Positions 46,149 to 57,003 of a stretch of DNA of 64,000 nucleotides are shown in pieces. The translations under genes were made by a program, and so were the position numbers. Each line of letters opens with the position of its first letter. Positions within the stretch are counted from its first letter, which is position 1. This stretch comes from Neodontobutis hainanensis (taxonomy: Eukaryota > Chordata > Actinopteri > Gobiiformes > Odontobutidae): contig JALDNG010000020.1 in NCBI GenBank assembly GCA_024349245.1, positions 2,961,501 through 3,025,500 of the forward strand, in the 5' to 3' direction. The notes beneath the pieces were generated by a model, which ran no database searches, was not told the origin of the DNA, and was given only the letters and a program-made list of their open reading frames with translations.

Positions 46149-48289
46149 GTAAATGTGTTTAGGCCAAAATAACGTCCAAAGCTTAATAAATGTTTTTTCT
46201 CGATTACAAAGGTTTTGTTATTGTCGTGAGCCAAAATGGAAATTTAAATTAATTTCAGAGCCCAATGAGAAATCAAACCTTATTGATATTTAAAGATTAA
46301 TATTAATATTTTGTTAAAAGAGCACAAAATAATGATTACAATGACTTTACCAGACAACACTATATCTGTCGATATCTGTTGAATTACAATTAAAGTTGAA
46401 ACTCCTGTAGTTATTTACACACTGAACCATGACAGAACCTCACACAGACACTGTCCTTCTCAAAAACAGGTCACGACAGAGGCAATATAACTCTTTTCTC
46501 TGGTGAGGATTACTGTCTTTTTAAGTGTCTCCTCTTTTTCCTGCTGCTCTCTACGCTCTATAGCAGCAGCATTAGCCTTCACATAGAGTTTACATTAAAT
46601 TTAATTCAAAATCAAAAACTATTGCCACTGGTTGTCAGGTTTTAGCAGCAGGTGCATCATTTTTATCCAAGACACATCTGACCTCAATCTTGAGTCTCAA
46701 TCCACTGCTTCACATTTTGCAGTTATTTATTATTAACGCTAAACTCCAAACCTATAATTTACAGCTAGAGTTAAATTTACAGATATTTTTATGGTTTCAT
46801 TTCTGACAACATTTGTTTTCTGTTTCATTGCCTGACTTTCGTTTTTCCTCCACTCTGTCATAAGCTGCCATAGTCATTGTACTCTAATCTTTGCAAATAA
46901 CACTTACTTGACGAGATATTTGAAAGTGTTTTTAGGTCAAATTCAATCACTTGAACCATTTCTGATTTGATGTATGTCCCTAAATTAGCACTCTCTTATG
47001 TAAACCCTTTCATTAATGGTTACAGTAACTAAAAAAAGCCAACATTGAACATTTTATTTATATTTTATGAATCATGTGAGTGTGGAAGCGAAAAGAACAT
47101 TGCTGGATTATATTTCATGATCATTTGACACTGTGACTGTGACAGTAAGCACTTCCTGTTATTTCCCCCAATAAGCCTTTTCCTGTGAGTTTTCCCATTG
47201 GCCTCCTGTTAGCACCTGGGGCTAAGCTAACACCACTTTTCATTATCCTCCATGGCTCACTCTCACTCAGCTTTGACAGCACTGGCACCTTTCAATTCTC
47301 CCTTGTTTTAATATCGCTGATAATAACCAGAGATATCCCACAACCCCCCCCTCTCAAAATCTAATCGGGATTAAAACTTGGCTCGTTTATTTTGTCTTTT
47401 TCTGTGGGTAATCTGTTGCCCCCTGGTAATAATCTGCCCCCATAGCCGCAGAGAAAAACACACATTTGAGGAAAAAAAAGCAGAATATGAAAACAGCTGG
47501 AGCGTCAGCCCAAACGCAACCTTGGAAAGTGGATCTGTCCGAAGCATTACAAAAGCCCTGGGAGACACTCGGCCCATGCACCATCGACTCATCTTTGGGC
47601 TTCCTCCCCAGACCTGTTTTTATGTCCCTCCCGAGGATATTTCCCCTTCCTCTTTCTACACTTCGGCCGCCTGTTTCTTCATTCACTCTTTTGTTCAGTG
47701 TTTTTTCTTATTTTTTTATTTTTTTTATTCACTCAACCCACTTTTTGCTAAAACCTCTTTTGTTGATGCTGAAGGCTAAAAGCACTAACTCAGGAACAGG
47801 TGAATGTGAGAGAACTGTGAAAGGAAAGGCCTTGAAGCTTTGAAAAAATATGTCGTAGTCCTACTATTTTTTTAGTCATTAGTGTCCAAAATATCTTTAA
47901 TTTTTTGTTAATTCTTGTTTGAAGCAAAAATAGTCATTTAGGGAGCTTTGAACATCCTGTAAGTGTATTAATGATAAAAACGACTAATATTTTTGACATA
48001 TTATGACTGAGTAGCATTGTGGTTAGACACAGTTCGAAAGTCTCTGGTGGCTTTCTGTTTTCAACTTTTTTAATGTCACCTAGAAATATGAATGACAATA
48101 AAACAGACATGTTTTGCACATAACACAAACCAGTAATTAACAAGTATCTTAAAACAAATACAACTATACAGAAACAAGGACATCTACACAAAACAAAACC
48201 CACATGGCACAACACAAAACTAAATACAATATACAATACAACACAACCCTACTCAGAATTCAGATTTGACCTAATTACAATAATTGTGT
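46149..48289. other. Noncoding DNA
   Basis: AT-rich with a GC-richer block at about 47150-47660. The overlapping frames there (100-133 codons on both strands) show no domain. No gene is recognised. Confidence 0.5.
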
Positions 48290-48339
48290 TCTGGGTCCAG
48301 TATTTCCCATGTCTTTTTATTTATTTTTGTAAAAAACTA

Positions 48340-48445
48340 TTTGTGTAAAAGTAAAAAGTTACCAGATAAATAAATACTCAAGTACATTTACCTGAAAAAT
48401 CTACTCAAGTACAGTAACAAAGTAATGCGTTACTTCCCACCTCTG
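48340..48445 (-). repeat. Fragment of a hAT-type fish repeat
   Basis: Reading the minus strand from 48445, CAGAGGTGGGAAGTAACGC followed by ATTACTTTGTTACTGTACTT is a terminus found on a widespread fish repeat family (recalled, not searched). Only one end is visible; the other side fades near 48340. Confidence 0.55.
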
Positions 48446-50092
48446 TATACACATTTGTCCATAACTGCATTTATATGAGTGGCAGTAAGTTAAAATGGCA
48501 CTGAAAACATCTTCATTTAGGAAGAAGAAAACATCCACTTATGCAGTTGTTTGTCCATGTTTGTTTTATATTCTTCCGTAATGAAAGACATTTTTAGTAC
48601 ATATTTAATTATTTTGGGAGTTTAATGCACCACTTATTTTTGAGTTGCACCTGCAGCCAGAATGTGTTTTATCCCCCAACTCACTAACAAACAAATTTTA
48701 ATTGGTAAAGTTTCTTCAACACACTTAATATGCTCCTATTGATGTCAATAATAATTGCTGAGGTTAAAATTTCACGTCATTGTCCAAAAGAGACGCAAAT
48801 TGCCTCTTAATCAACCAGATATTGTCTCCACCTTTATCCGTTTGAGCTCTACTTTGAAGTCTGCCACATTCCTTCTTTTCACAGACGCTCGCCCCGTCTC
48901 CACAGACACTCTCACCCTCTTGGACAAACTTTAATTAACTCATGTGCGCAGGCCTGAATCTCCCAGCTTAACCTTTGACCAGCCGCCTTTACCTGAACGC
49001 CGCCTCTACAAGTGCTCCCCACTCACAGACAAAAGCCCGCATAAACTCTAGATTATCCTCTCGCCATTGTCTCCTGTGCTCGTCTTATTGGAAAGGTCTC
49101 TGTGGCTCCAAAAGGCCCTTCACTTTCAACAGGACAGATTCAAGTGGAGGCTGGAGGCCAAGGACCAGCTGGAAGTCCGCTTGTAGGAGTGTCTCCGGAT
49201 TTTGGCCCTAACCTTGTAAAGCCTCTCACAGTGAATAGAAAGTTGGGCAAATCCCTCGTTGTGTGAGTCCCGTCTGGCTCCGCGCTGGCTGCCTGAAAGA
49301 GGTTTTGGACACTAGGATAATTGCTTGGACTTGACGCCGACCATTCACCCGGCTCTCCCTCCCCTCTCTCTCACTCTCGCAAAAACCATATCCGCTCGAT
49401 CAGCTTTGTGTGCGAGCCTTTTGTGCTTCTGCCGATGTGTAAGTGCAGTCTGTGGTGAGGCCAAACCGAGTACAGAATACAGAGGACTCGTAAAATCCCT
49501 TCAAGGAAAAGTCTGTGTGTGTGTTTCCGAACTGCTCCTGACCTCTTTTAGCTTGACCACAGCGTCGGAGCAGAAGTACAGTGTGTGTGTCTGTCTAGGG
49601 GAAGTGGCTTTTACAACTTTGACGAGTCGTTTGGCACCACAAATCGTCCCGAGTCTCGGCGCTTGTCCTTGAAGCTGGATCAACGCGACAGGATGTGTAC
49701 GTGTGTCATTTTTCATTTCTCCTGGACTACATCCCACTTTTGAGGCAATATTTTACTTTTCACGTCTCACTTAGCATCATTGTCTTATTCCCAACCCAGT
49801 CTTACAAATCAAATGGACACAGCTGCCAAGTACTGTTGCTAAAAGAGTTTTAAAAAGCCATCTAGTTATGTTTCGATTGATTACCAAAAGATATCACAGC
49901 TCTCTATTGCACAAGAGAAAATATAAGACAGAAAAGCGGATGGGAGTGAACTACAGTCATTGCATAGACTCGTAATCATTCAAACATGTACCATTTTATT
50001 GGTTCCTTGACTTGAGGAAGGAAGAACAACCCATCCTTCATCGAAACAGTGCACCAGATACCTCACTATGTAAGAACTATTAACACAATAAT
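48446..50092. other. Noncoding DNA
   Basis: A long GC/CpG-richer unique stretch at about 48830-49690 stands out. The frames in it lack domains. No gene is recognised. Confidence 0.5.
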
Positions 50093-50450
50093 CAATCTTT
50101 ATTTATAAAGGATCCACCAAAAAGATGACCAAAGTGCAGTACATTTTTAACAAGAAAGATTTGCAGCAGTCATGAAAGTACAAGAAAAACTATAAAATGA
50201 ATTTGAAACAATAAGAAGAAAATAAAAGTAAACGTACAGTGTAATCCAAAAACTTAAACATGAAAGTGTGACAGTGCTACAAGGTGTTCCGAGCCAGTCT
50301 AAACAAGTGAGTCTCTAACCTGGACTTGAACAGTAGACGTCAGCATTGCCAATATGTTTATTACTTGGGAAGAAAATTCAGGACGTACTTTCTGTGAGGT
50401 GACAGTAATACTTGCCACCCATATGTAAATCAGAACCAAGTAACATTTGT
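50093..50450 (-). mobile_element. Degenerate L2-type LINE 3' end
   Basis: TCTTTATTTATAAAGGAT, then GACCAAAGTGCAGTACAT, then AGCCAGTCTAAACAAGTGAG followed by CTCTAACCTGGACTTGAA follow the order seen in fish L2-type LINE 3' ends on the minus strand. The coding part is too decayed to read. The assignment is tentative. Confidence 0.45.
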
Positions 50451-50765
50451 ACCTTCTTAAAAAGTCCTTATGATGGTTAATTGAGTTGTAGTTGTGTGTT
50501 TGAAGCGCGCCTTATCTTTCTCTGGTGCATCTGAACAAAAACAACCCTGCCAACAACTCAAAGCAAGTCTCGGATCAATAAACACATAGGGACCTCCTGC
50601 AGAATGATGAACATATGCTCTCGCTAAGATTATACCAAATGGCATCCATTTTATTTTATCATCAGTCATGGCAGAGCCACCAAAAAGAAAAAGGAAACCT
50701 TTCTAAGATGAGAACATGTCAGTTAGACCGAGAGAGAGCTCATTCTCGAGTCAATGTTATTTAAG
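50451..50765. other. Noncoding DNA
   Basis: Nothing is recognised between the LINE relic and the pogo/Tigger-like element. Confidence 0.5.
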
Positions 50766-51406
50766 TACCGTATTTTCTGCACTATAAAGCGCACCTAAGA
50801 GCCTTAAATTTTCTCAAAAATTGGCCGTGCACCTTATGTGTGCACTGAGTTCCAAAATCTGTAAAAATGTGGTGCGACTTTGCTTTGTTTAATTGACTGT
50901 CCAATTGACTATAGGTCCATTTCCCGCTGAAACAGGGACGTAATACAAACATTACATACGCTGGCAGCATTAAATCCATCAGAGAACATTACATAATACT
51001 ACACAGTACGTACACTTACCTCCGCCAAAAACAACATTTGTTTGTCTAAGGACCCCTGAAAATGGCACCAGTGAATAGCCATGCTTACGAGGCACAATTC
51101 AAACTACAGTCTATCAGTTGTGCGGTTGTAAATGGGAATAGAGCAGCTGCAAAAGAATTCAACATCAATGAATCTATGGTTTGGAAGTAGAGGAAGCAAG
51201 AAAATGAACTGCTCCAAGATGAAACAGAGTTTCCGCGGGAACAAAGCGAGGTGGCCACAGTTAGAAGACAAACTTAAACAATGGATTAGTATGTATGCGC
51301 CTTATAATACGGTGCACCTTATGTATGGGTTAAGAACAGAAATAGACCCCGTAATTGAGACTGTGCATTATAATCTGGTGGGCCTTATGGTGCAGAAAAT
51401 ACGGTA
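50766..51406 (+). mobile_element. Internally deleted pogo/Tigger-like DNA transposon
   Basis: The body 50768-51404 (637 bp) is flanked by TA on both sides. The termini CCGTATTTTCTGCACTATAA and its imperfect inverse at 51385-51404 are inverted repeats. Subterminal GCACCTTATG motifs recur inside both ends (about 50829 and 51313). Between them is only the N-terminal part of a transposase gene, so the catalytic DDE region is deleted. Confidence 0.85.
51062..51295 (+). pseudogene. pogo/Tigger-like transposase N-terminus
   Basis: The complete protein would bind the element ends with two helix-turn-helix units (Psq/CENP-B type) and cut with a DDD/DDE domain. From the ATG at 51062 the frame reads YEAQFKLQSISCAVVNGNRA and AAKEFNINESMV, the first DNA-binding helix-turn-helix. 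Codon 43 is a TAG stop (51188-51190) where the family has tryptophan, and the residue two before it is also changed. A frameshift near 51215 moves the sequence into the frame with KQSFRGNKARWPQLEDKLKQW, the start of the second DNA-binding unit. Then the gene is cut off at about 51290 by the internal deletion. It is dead; the frame 51132-51407 is only part of it. Confidence 0.85.
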
Positions 51407-52904
51407 AAGGTTCTCCTTAAAATTAATGTGCATTTTAAGAAATGTACACATTTCTAAATATTTAAGGGTTTATACACTATTCATGAATGTAGAGATCTAA
51501 TGGTCTGATACCACTGGCCTGCATACGTTTTAGGGCCGTCTGGAACACGGACTATTCTAAATATTAGATGCACAACAAAAGGACATATGACACGGTAAAG
51601 AAAACTGTTTACCTCTAAACGTTTTGGCCCCTGGCTCAATTTTTCTGCCCTTTAAATGGGAAAATGGATGTTATCACCAGAACCGTTTAAAAGACTTTTT
51701 CGTCTTTTGTGGAAATTCCACCAGTGGTCATTTGTGGTACGGCAACAAGGATCTTTCACATTTTTTTTGCAATTTCTGCTGAAACATTCAGTCTCCAAAA
51801 TAGTCAGTCCATATTGTCCTTATTATAAAAAAAATAGATTTTTTTTTTTTTGTCAAACAGCCAAAGAATATCACAAAGCCTGTTGGTCAGAGCAGTGTGC
51901 AGCTGGAGGCAGTGGATAAAATACACAATTATATGTGCTAATGAACCACTTCCCTAAATAACTGGTGGCTTTCTTTATCATAACTTAAACAAAACAAGAC
52001 ATGAAATGATGGGATAAAACTGGATTTTCACCCGACATTTTGCAGAAATGTGAAAATGCTACCGGGCCTCTTTGAAATTATGTCCCTTCTTTTAACGTCC
52101 ATGATTACCGGACACAGTGCCAAATGCTTCGACTCTGTGCATCTCTTTGTCTGTGTGTGTGTTTGACATCGAATTCATAAAACTAGGCCGAGCACTTACA
52201 GATAATCCCCACAATTAGCCACAAAGACGCAGAGCACTATGATCAGCACCGGGCAATGTGGAACTCTTCAAAAATACGCTTCTTTCTCCTCCAGCGCTAT
52301 CTGTTCATTCTCCCAGTCGCACAACTTTTCTGCGCACTAATGTTGTAGTCACACTGACAGAGACCTGGATCAGGGATCAAGGGAAAAGATATGTTGAAGC
52401 TTAAACTTCTTTTATATCAAGCATTTTGTTTTGGGCTGTTGTCAATATATTTATCTTTTTATTTTTGTTACTTAGTTGTCTTTATGTTGGTCAATCAAAC
52501 ATGGGCTACTGTTATTTGATTCACTCTTAACCTTACCGCCCAGATGGTCCTTTAGACAAAACCATCTGGATGTCCAAACGGCAGGTACTTTAGATGAAGC
52601 CCCTGAAGGTGATCAGATAAACATCCTGTCAGTAACCACCGATAACCAGGTCATTTAATCCAGTCAGAGCAGTGTCATGTTGTACAGAGATTTCAATTGG
52701 TCTTCTCTCTCGTGTATCCAGCTCAACTCATATTCACACCTGCTATTTACCTGTGTCTTCTTGAGTCTGCATTGTATTGTATTTTGAAATGGGAACATTT
52801 AAAGCTTCTCTACCAGATATTCTTTTTCTGGCCCTGTCTCAGAGCCACTCTCCTCCAACAGCAGCAGAGGCACTTCTCCTGCTTTTCTTTTATTAAAAAA
52901 AAAA
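51407..52904. other. Noncoding DNA
   Basis: AT-rich, with poly-A/T runs and a GC-richer patch at about 52080-52360. No gene is recognised. Confidence 0.5.
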
Positions 52905-53225
52905 AAAAAAAAAGTAAAACTGGACCAATTTTTTCCACCACAAAAAACTATTACATGACACCAAACTGAAGTTTAGAGTTGACCGTGAACTTTTAGCTCC
53001 GACTTCAGCGTCAGCACGACAAATGTCTTCCCGTTAAATGTGATTGAAGCCAATATTTATTCCAATTTCATATTTCTTCCCTTTTTTCTCTTTATCTTTT
53101 TTTTGTGCAGTTTCTCATTTCTATTTTTGTTTTATTGGCAGCCATTAAACATCCATATTGACAACTGGTGTTGACCAATAGTAGTGCTCCTTTTTCTATA
53201 ATTATCCAAAAATGTGCTAATTGCT
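52905..53225 (+). repeat. Dispersed degenerate repeat A, copy 3
   Basis: It starts after a poly-A tract. GTTTAGAGTTGACCGTGAAC and GGCAGCCATTAAACATCC, then TTGACCAATAGTAGTGCTCC, align with the copies at 12190 and 28081. The class is unknown. Confidence 0.5.
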
Positions 53226-54260
53226 GAAAGAAAGTTACTTCAGCAATTTTGCTTATCTTCAGCTTTCTTTCTGCTTGTATCCACCACTTGCAAAATACAG
53301 CACTGTTGTTACATTTATTTCAATTCTGCAAACTTCCTCTGGTGAATAACAATATCACAGCTGCTATACATTTTTTTTTTCATACTGCACCTTTAAGTAC
53401 TCGAGGACACACTGCAGCCTCAGAGCCATTAGGAGCTCCTTCCGTTTGCTGCATCGAGATGAAACCCTTTTAATGTCTTTGGCGGTTTGTGATTACAGCA
53501 TGTTTGGCAGTTTGTTTATGGCTTGAGTTACTGTTAAGAGGCGAATCCGGGCCACACAGATATTCGGGCGGGAGCAGAGGAGGGCGAGGTGCGGAGATGA
53601 AAGGAGAATGGAGGCTGAGAAAGACAGAGAAACGGGACCAGGATGAGATTGTGGTGATAGTGAGACCATAGTTCAAGGAATGCTGTAAAACAAGGCAGCT
53701 TTAGAAGACGAGGCCTGGAGACGTGGAGCCAGCGCTGTCTGTTGCAAACAGCTCATATATGGTCATTTGTCTTTTAATACAGTTAGTTATGGAGTGAGTT
53801 ATATAACAATGCTTACAGTGTGTTTTAAATCCTAAGTGCATCTTTTCACACAGAAGACAAATTAATTGCGCAATATTTAGGGTCAGGGTTAAATATTTGG
53901 GATATAAGAGCTACTGTATATAGTGATGGTCACTTGTTTGTTCATTTAACTAAGCTTAAAGAGAAATATGTGACTATTTAAAGAAACATTAAATGTCTAT
54001 TTAAATAGAACCTAATGACATAGGATTTTTAGTCACTTTTTAAAATTAGTGTATTTTTTTAGAAACCATAAAAATTGTTTTTTAATAATAACTAGTAAAG
54101 AATTGTTTCCTTTTTAATTTCTGTTTTTCTTTTTTGTTCTGTGTAATCATAAGTTTTATCATAAGCCAATATAGTCAGTGCTGGAATAGACAATTTCTCA
54201 ATTTGTATGGACTAATAGTGTATTACAATTCTTGATAATTGTATGATCACATTGGTCTGA

Positions 54261-54323
54261 CACACAAACAAATGGAGTCATTAAAGGTCATTAAAACCTT
54301 TAATGACTCCATTTGTTTGTGTG
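54261..54323. repeat. Perfect 28-bp hairpin with 7-nt loop
   Basis: 54261-54288 is the exact reverse complement of 54296-54323, with loop CATTAAA. No transposon termini or target duplication are seen around it. Confidence 0.95.
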
Positions 54324-55988
54324 GTTGTTGATTTTCTGGCTTCACTTGTGGTTGAAAAGAGTGTTTTCGCACTTTTTTGGGGACGGGCAGTGTATTTCTA
54401 CCGTTATTTAGTAATCTGGCCAGACTTTCAATTTATTTTTCTGACTGGCTCCCACAGAAAACATTTCCTAAGCTCAGATACTTTTAGATGAAAACCTAAA
54501 AATGAATGGGTGAACCACTTGTCAGTAATCACCTAGTTAGAGTAAAACGGACGCGTCTTGGAAACCCCTCCTTTTACAGCAATTTTTTTTATTATGTTGG
54601 ATAAATTCGGAAAGTTTATTTAAAAGAAAAAGGGCATGCAAGTTTCCTAGATTGGTTGCATGTCTATCCAGGTGTGTTTTAGAGTTTATTCTGCGTCTGT
54701 TTGTACTGCCCTCTGGAAAATCTTAAATCTACAGAGACTGGACCAATTCTTTGAAAAATATGTAACATGTCTGACCAGGCGAGGGAGTGACCCTCTACAT
54801 ATAATCTTTTTCACATCCGGGTTTATTTCTGTGGCCAGTAGATCATGTGCACTCTGACCTTTGAGATAAAAAATGGTAAATAAACAAAAACAAATCCAAC
54901 TTTCTCTAAATTAATTGCTCAGTCAGCAGTTTTACATGAGAATGTGATCTGTGAGGGAAGTACTCTTAAGGTCACCAATTTTTTATTAATAAACTCTCAA
55001 AGGAACAATATTATACTATTTTTACAAACTTCATAGCAGATTTAGTACCAAATTTGGATCTAATGCTGTCTGATTGTATTAAAACCCCTTTGTTATTTAT
55101 GTGGACGTAGAGAGAATGAATGGCCATGAACTCCCACTGTATACGACATGAGTGTATAGTCACATCCTGTGTAAAGGATTTGTCATTAACACGTTTTAAA
55201 ATACACAGGCATGTATAAACCCCGGGCCTCATACACATAAATACACTTGAGGGGAATGTGCAAACTTCACCACCCACTCCGACACGCTCTCTCTCAGACC
55301 AGCAGCTCTTTTCGTCGCGGGCCGTACCAGGGAAATACGATGACTCAGTGATGACCCCGCTGCATGTCGCTCCTCTTTCACACTCCTCTGGTCTGTTTCT
55401 CAGCCCTCATCGCTGGCCGTTCACATAACCCTCCAGGACTCCAGTGGGGAAAGGCCGGGGGGTGGGCGCAGCTCATGAGAAATTACATTACAGCGGGTAC
55501 GATAGGGCAAAACTGTGTGTACGCTGCAGAAATAGCACAGGGTAAACACAAGCTAGCATGGGAACACAAGCGTCTTCACACCGTGGCACTGTTCGAAAGT
55601 CCCGACACCTCAACTTTAAACTAAAGATCTTCCACAGGAAAGGATGGGAGAACTATGACCATCATTTTCACTTATTACACATGCTCACTTGCCTTGATTT
55701 ACATTTTAAACTTAAATTTTTATTACTCAAAAAGTACATCAAAGCAAATTTAAGAGTTTACCTTTGAGCTCTAATTTCAGACTATTGTGATCCCGCAATT
55801 ATCTCATGCATTGCCGGTAACTATCCATCTTTCACTTTCTTACTCTGTTTTCACTTCTGTTTCTTTGTCTGAAAGTCTGCACCAAGAACCCACAAATTGT
55901 TTTGCAGTATTCATTTCGAAAGTTCCATAACTTTTGCTTTTACTCTCCATTTTTAAATGCGGACTATCATACTTTCCCTGACGCTGTG

Positions 55989-56002
55989 GTTGTTATGGCA
56001 AC
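55989..56002. promoter_or_regulatory. RFX X-box-like motif
   Basis: GTTGTTATGGCAAC is close to the palindromic X-box bound by RFX factors. This is a single motif match without other support. Confidence 0.25.
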
Positions 56003-56621
56003 AGTGTATTGTCTAATCAGTCTTTTCGCAAATCTTCTTACAAAAAGCACACAAGCAAATTGTTAAAGACGATTCCTACATTATGCCGTTTTATGCTTAA
56101 GACGTTTCTTCTCAAATACAGAAACAAAATGCATACTTTCTGTTTCAGTTTCAATCCTACCTCTTTTCTATCTTTAAAATTCAGATCTGACCTTATATCT
56201 CCAGTTCACTGACACTTACCAGCCCCGGGGTTTTCTCTGTCGATATGAAGCGCTGTCATTATATATGTATCTCTGTTTTTACCCCGACATTCACAACACC
56301 TTCTGTGTCTGGACTGAAAACGCTAACACCATTTGTGTCGGGTCTGCCTCGTGTTAATTCACTTTCCCAAACACACATCGGACAGCTCTCACAGCTCATT
56401 TGGAACATGGTACATTTAACTGAACAGACCGTACAAAACAAACTGCGCACAAACACATCCTCTGTTCAGTTCAGACTTAACGGATCAACAGTGTTTTAAT
56501 CAGCAGTTATCTACTTCTGCTGTGGTTTACTTAAATATGGTGCGACAGAGTGAGTTGTGTCTAATTCCAGTGAGAAATGCCTTCATTAAACTAATCCCTT
56601 TGACGTAGCGTTACTGTACAC

Positions 56622-56995
56622 CAGATATGTCCAAAGTCTGGTCCAGGGGCCAAATGTGGAACAAGGTGAGAGTTTATGTGGCCCTCAGCTCCAGAGAAAA
56701 AACTGTATTGTCTGTTGGCCCCGCATTAAGACACAAAATACAATTTCTGATCAAATCCATATAAAACCTGTACAAATCCATTTAAAATCTGTTCTAATCC
56801 ATCTAAAACCTTTTAAATCCAACTTAAATCTGTTCAAATCCAACTAAAACGTGTTCAAGTCCAACAAAAACCTGTTCAAATTCAACTAAAATCTGTACTT
56901 TTGGAACATGAATAAAAGCAGGAGAGACTGTCGGACCTTGAAAATTTTCCTCTTATCAACTGTGGTCCTTTTTGCAAAAAGTTTGGACACCCCTG
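56622..56995 (+). mobile_element. hAT-like non-autonomous element with 21-bp minisatellite, copy 3 (complete)
   Basis: The left end CAGATATGTCCAAAG and right end CTTTTTGCAAAAAGTTTGGACACCCCTG (inverse CAGGGGTGTCCAAAC) are hAT-type termini. Flanking 8-mers CTGTACAC (56614-56621) and CTGTACAT (56996-57003) agree at 7 of 8 positions, the duplication size of hAT elements. The 374-bp body holds about seven units of the 21-bp minisatellite (56750-56895). It serves as the reference for the other copies. Confidence 0.85.
56750..56895 (+). repeat. 21-bp minisatellite inside hAT-like copy 3
   Basis: About seven diverged units related to AAATCCAACTAAAACCTGTTC. Confidence 0.85.
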
Positions 56996-57003
56996 CTGTA
57001 CAT

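Larger units (their letters stand above)
53226..56613. other. Noncoding DNA
   Basis: GC-richer patches lie at about 53390-53740 and 55270-55620. Also holds a perfect hairpin (54261-54323) and an RFX-type motif (55989-56002). No gene is recognised. Confidence 0.5.
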
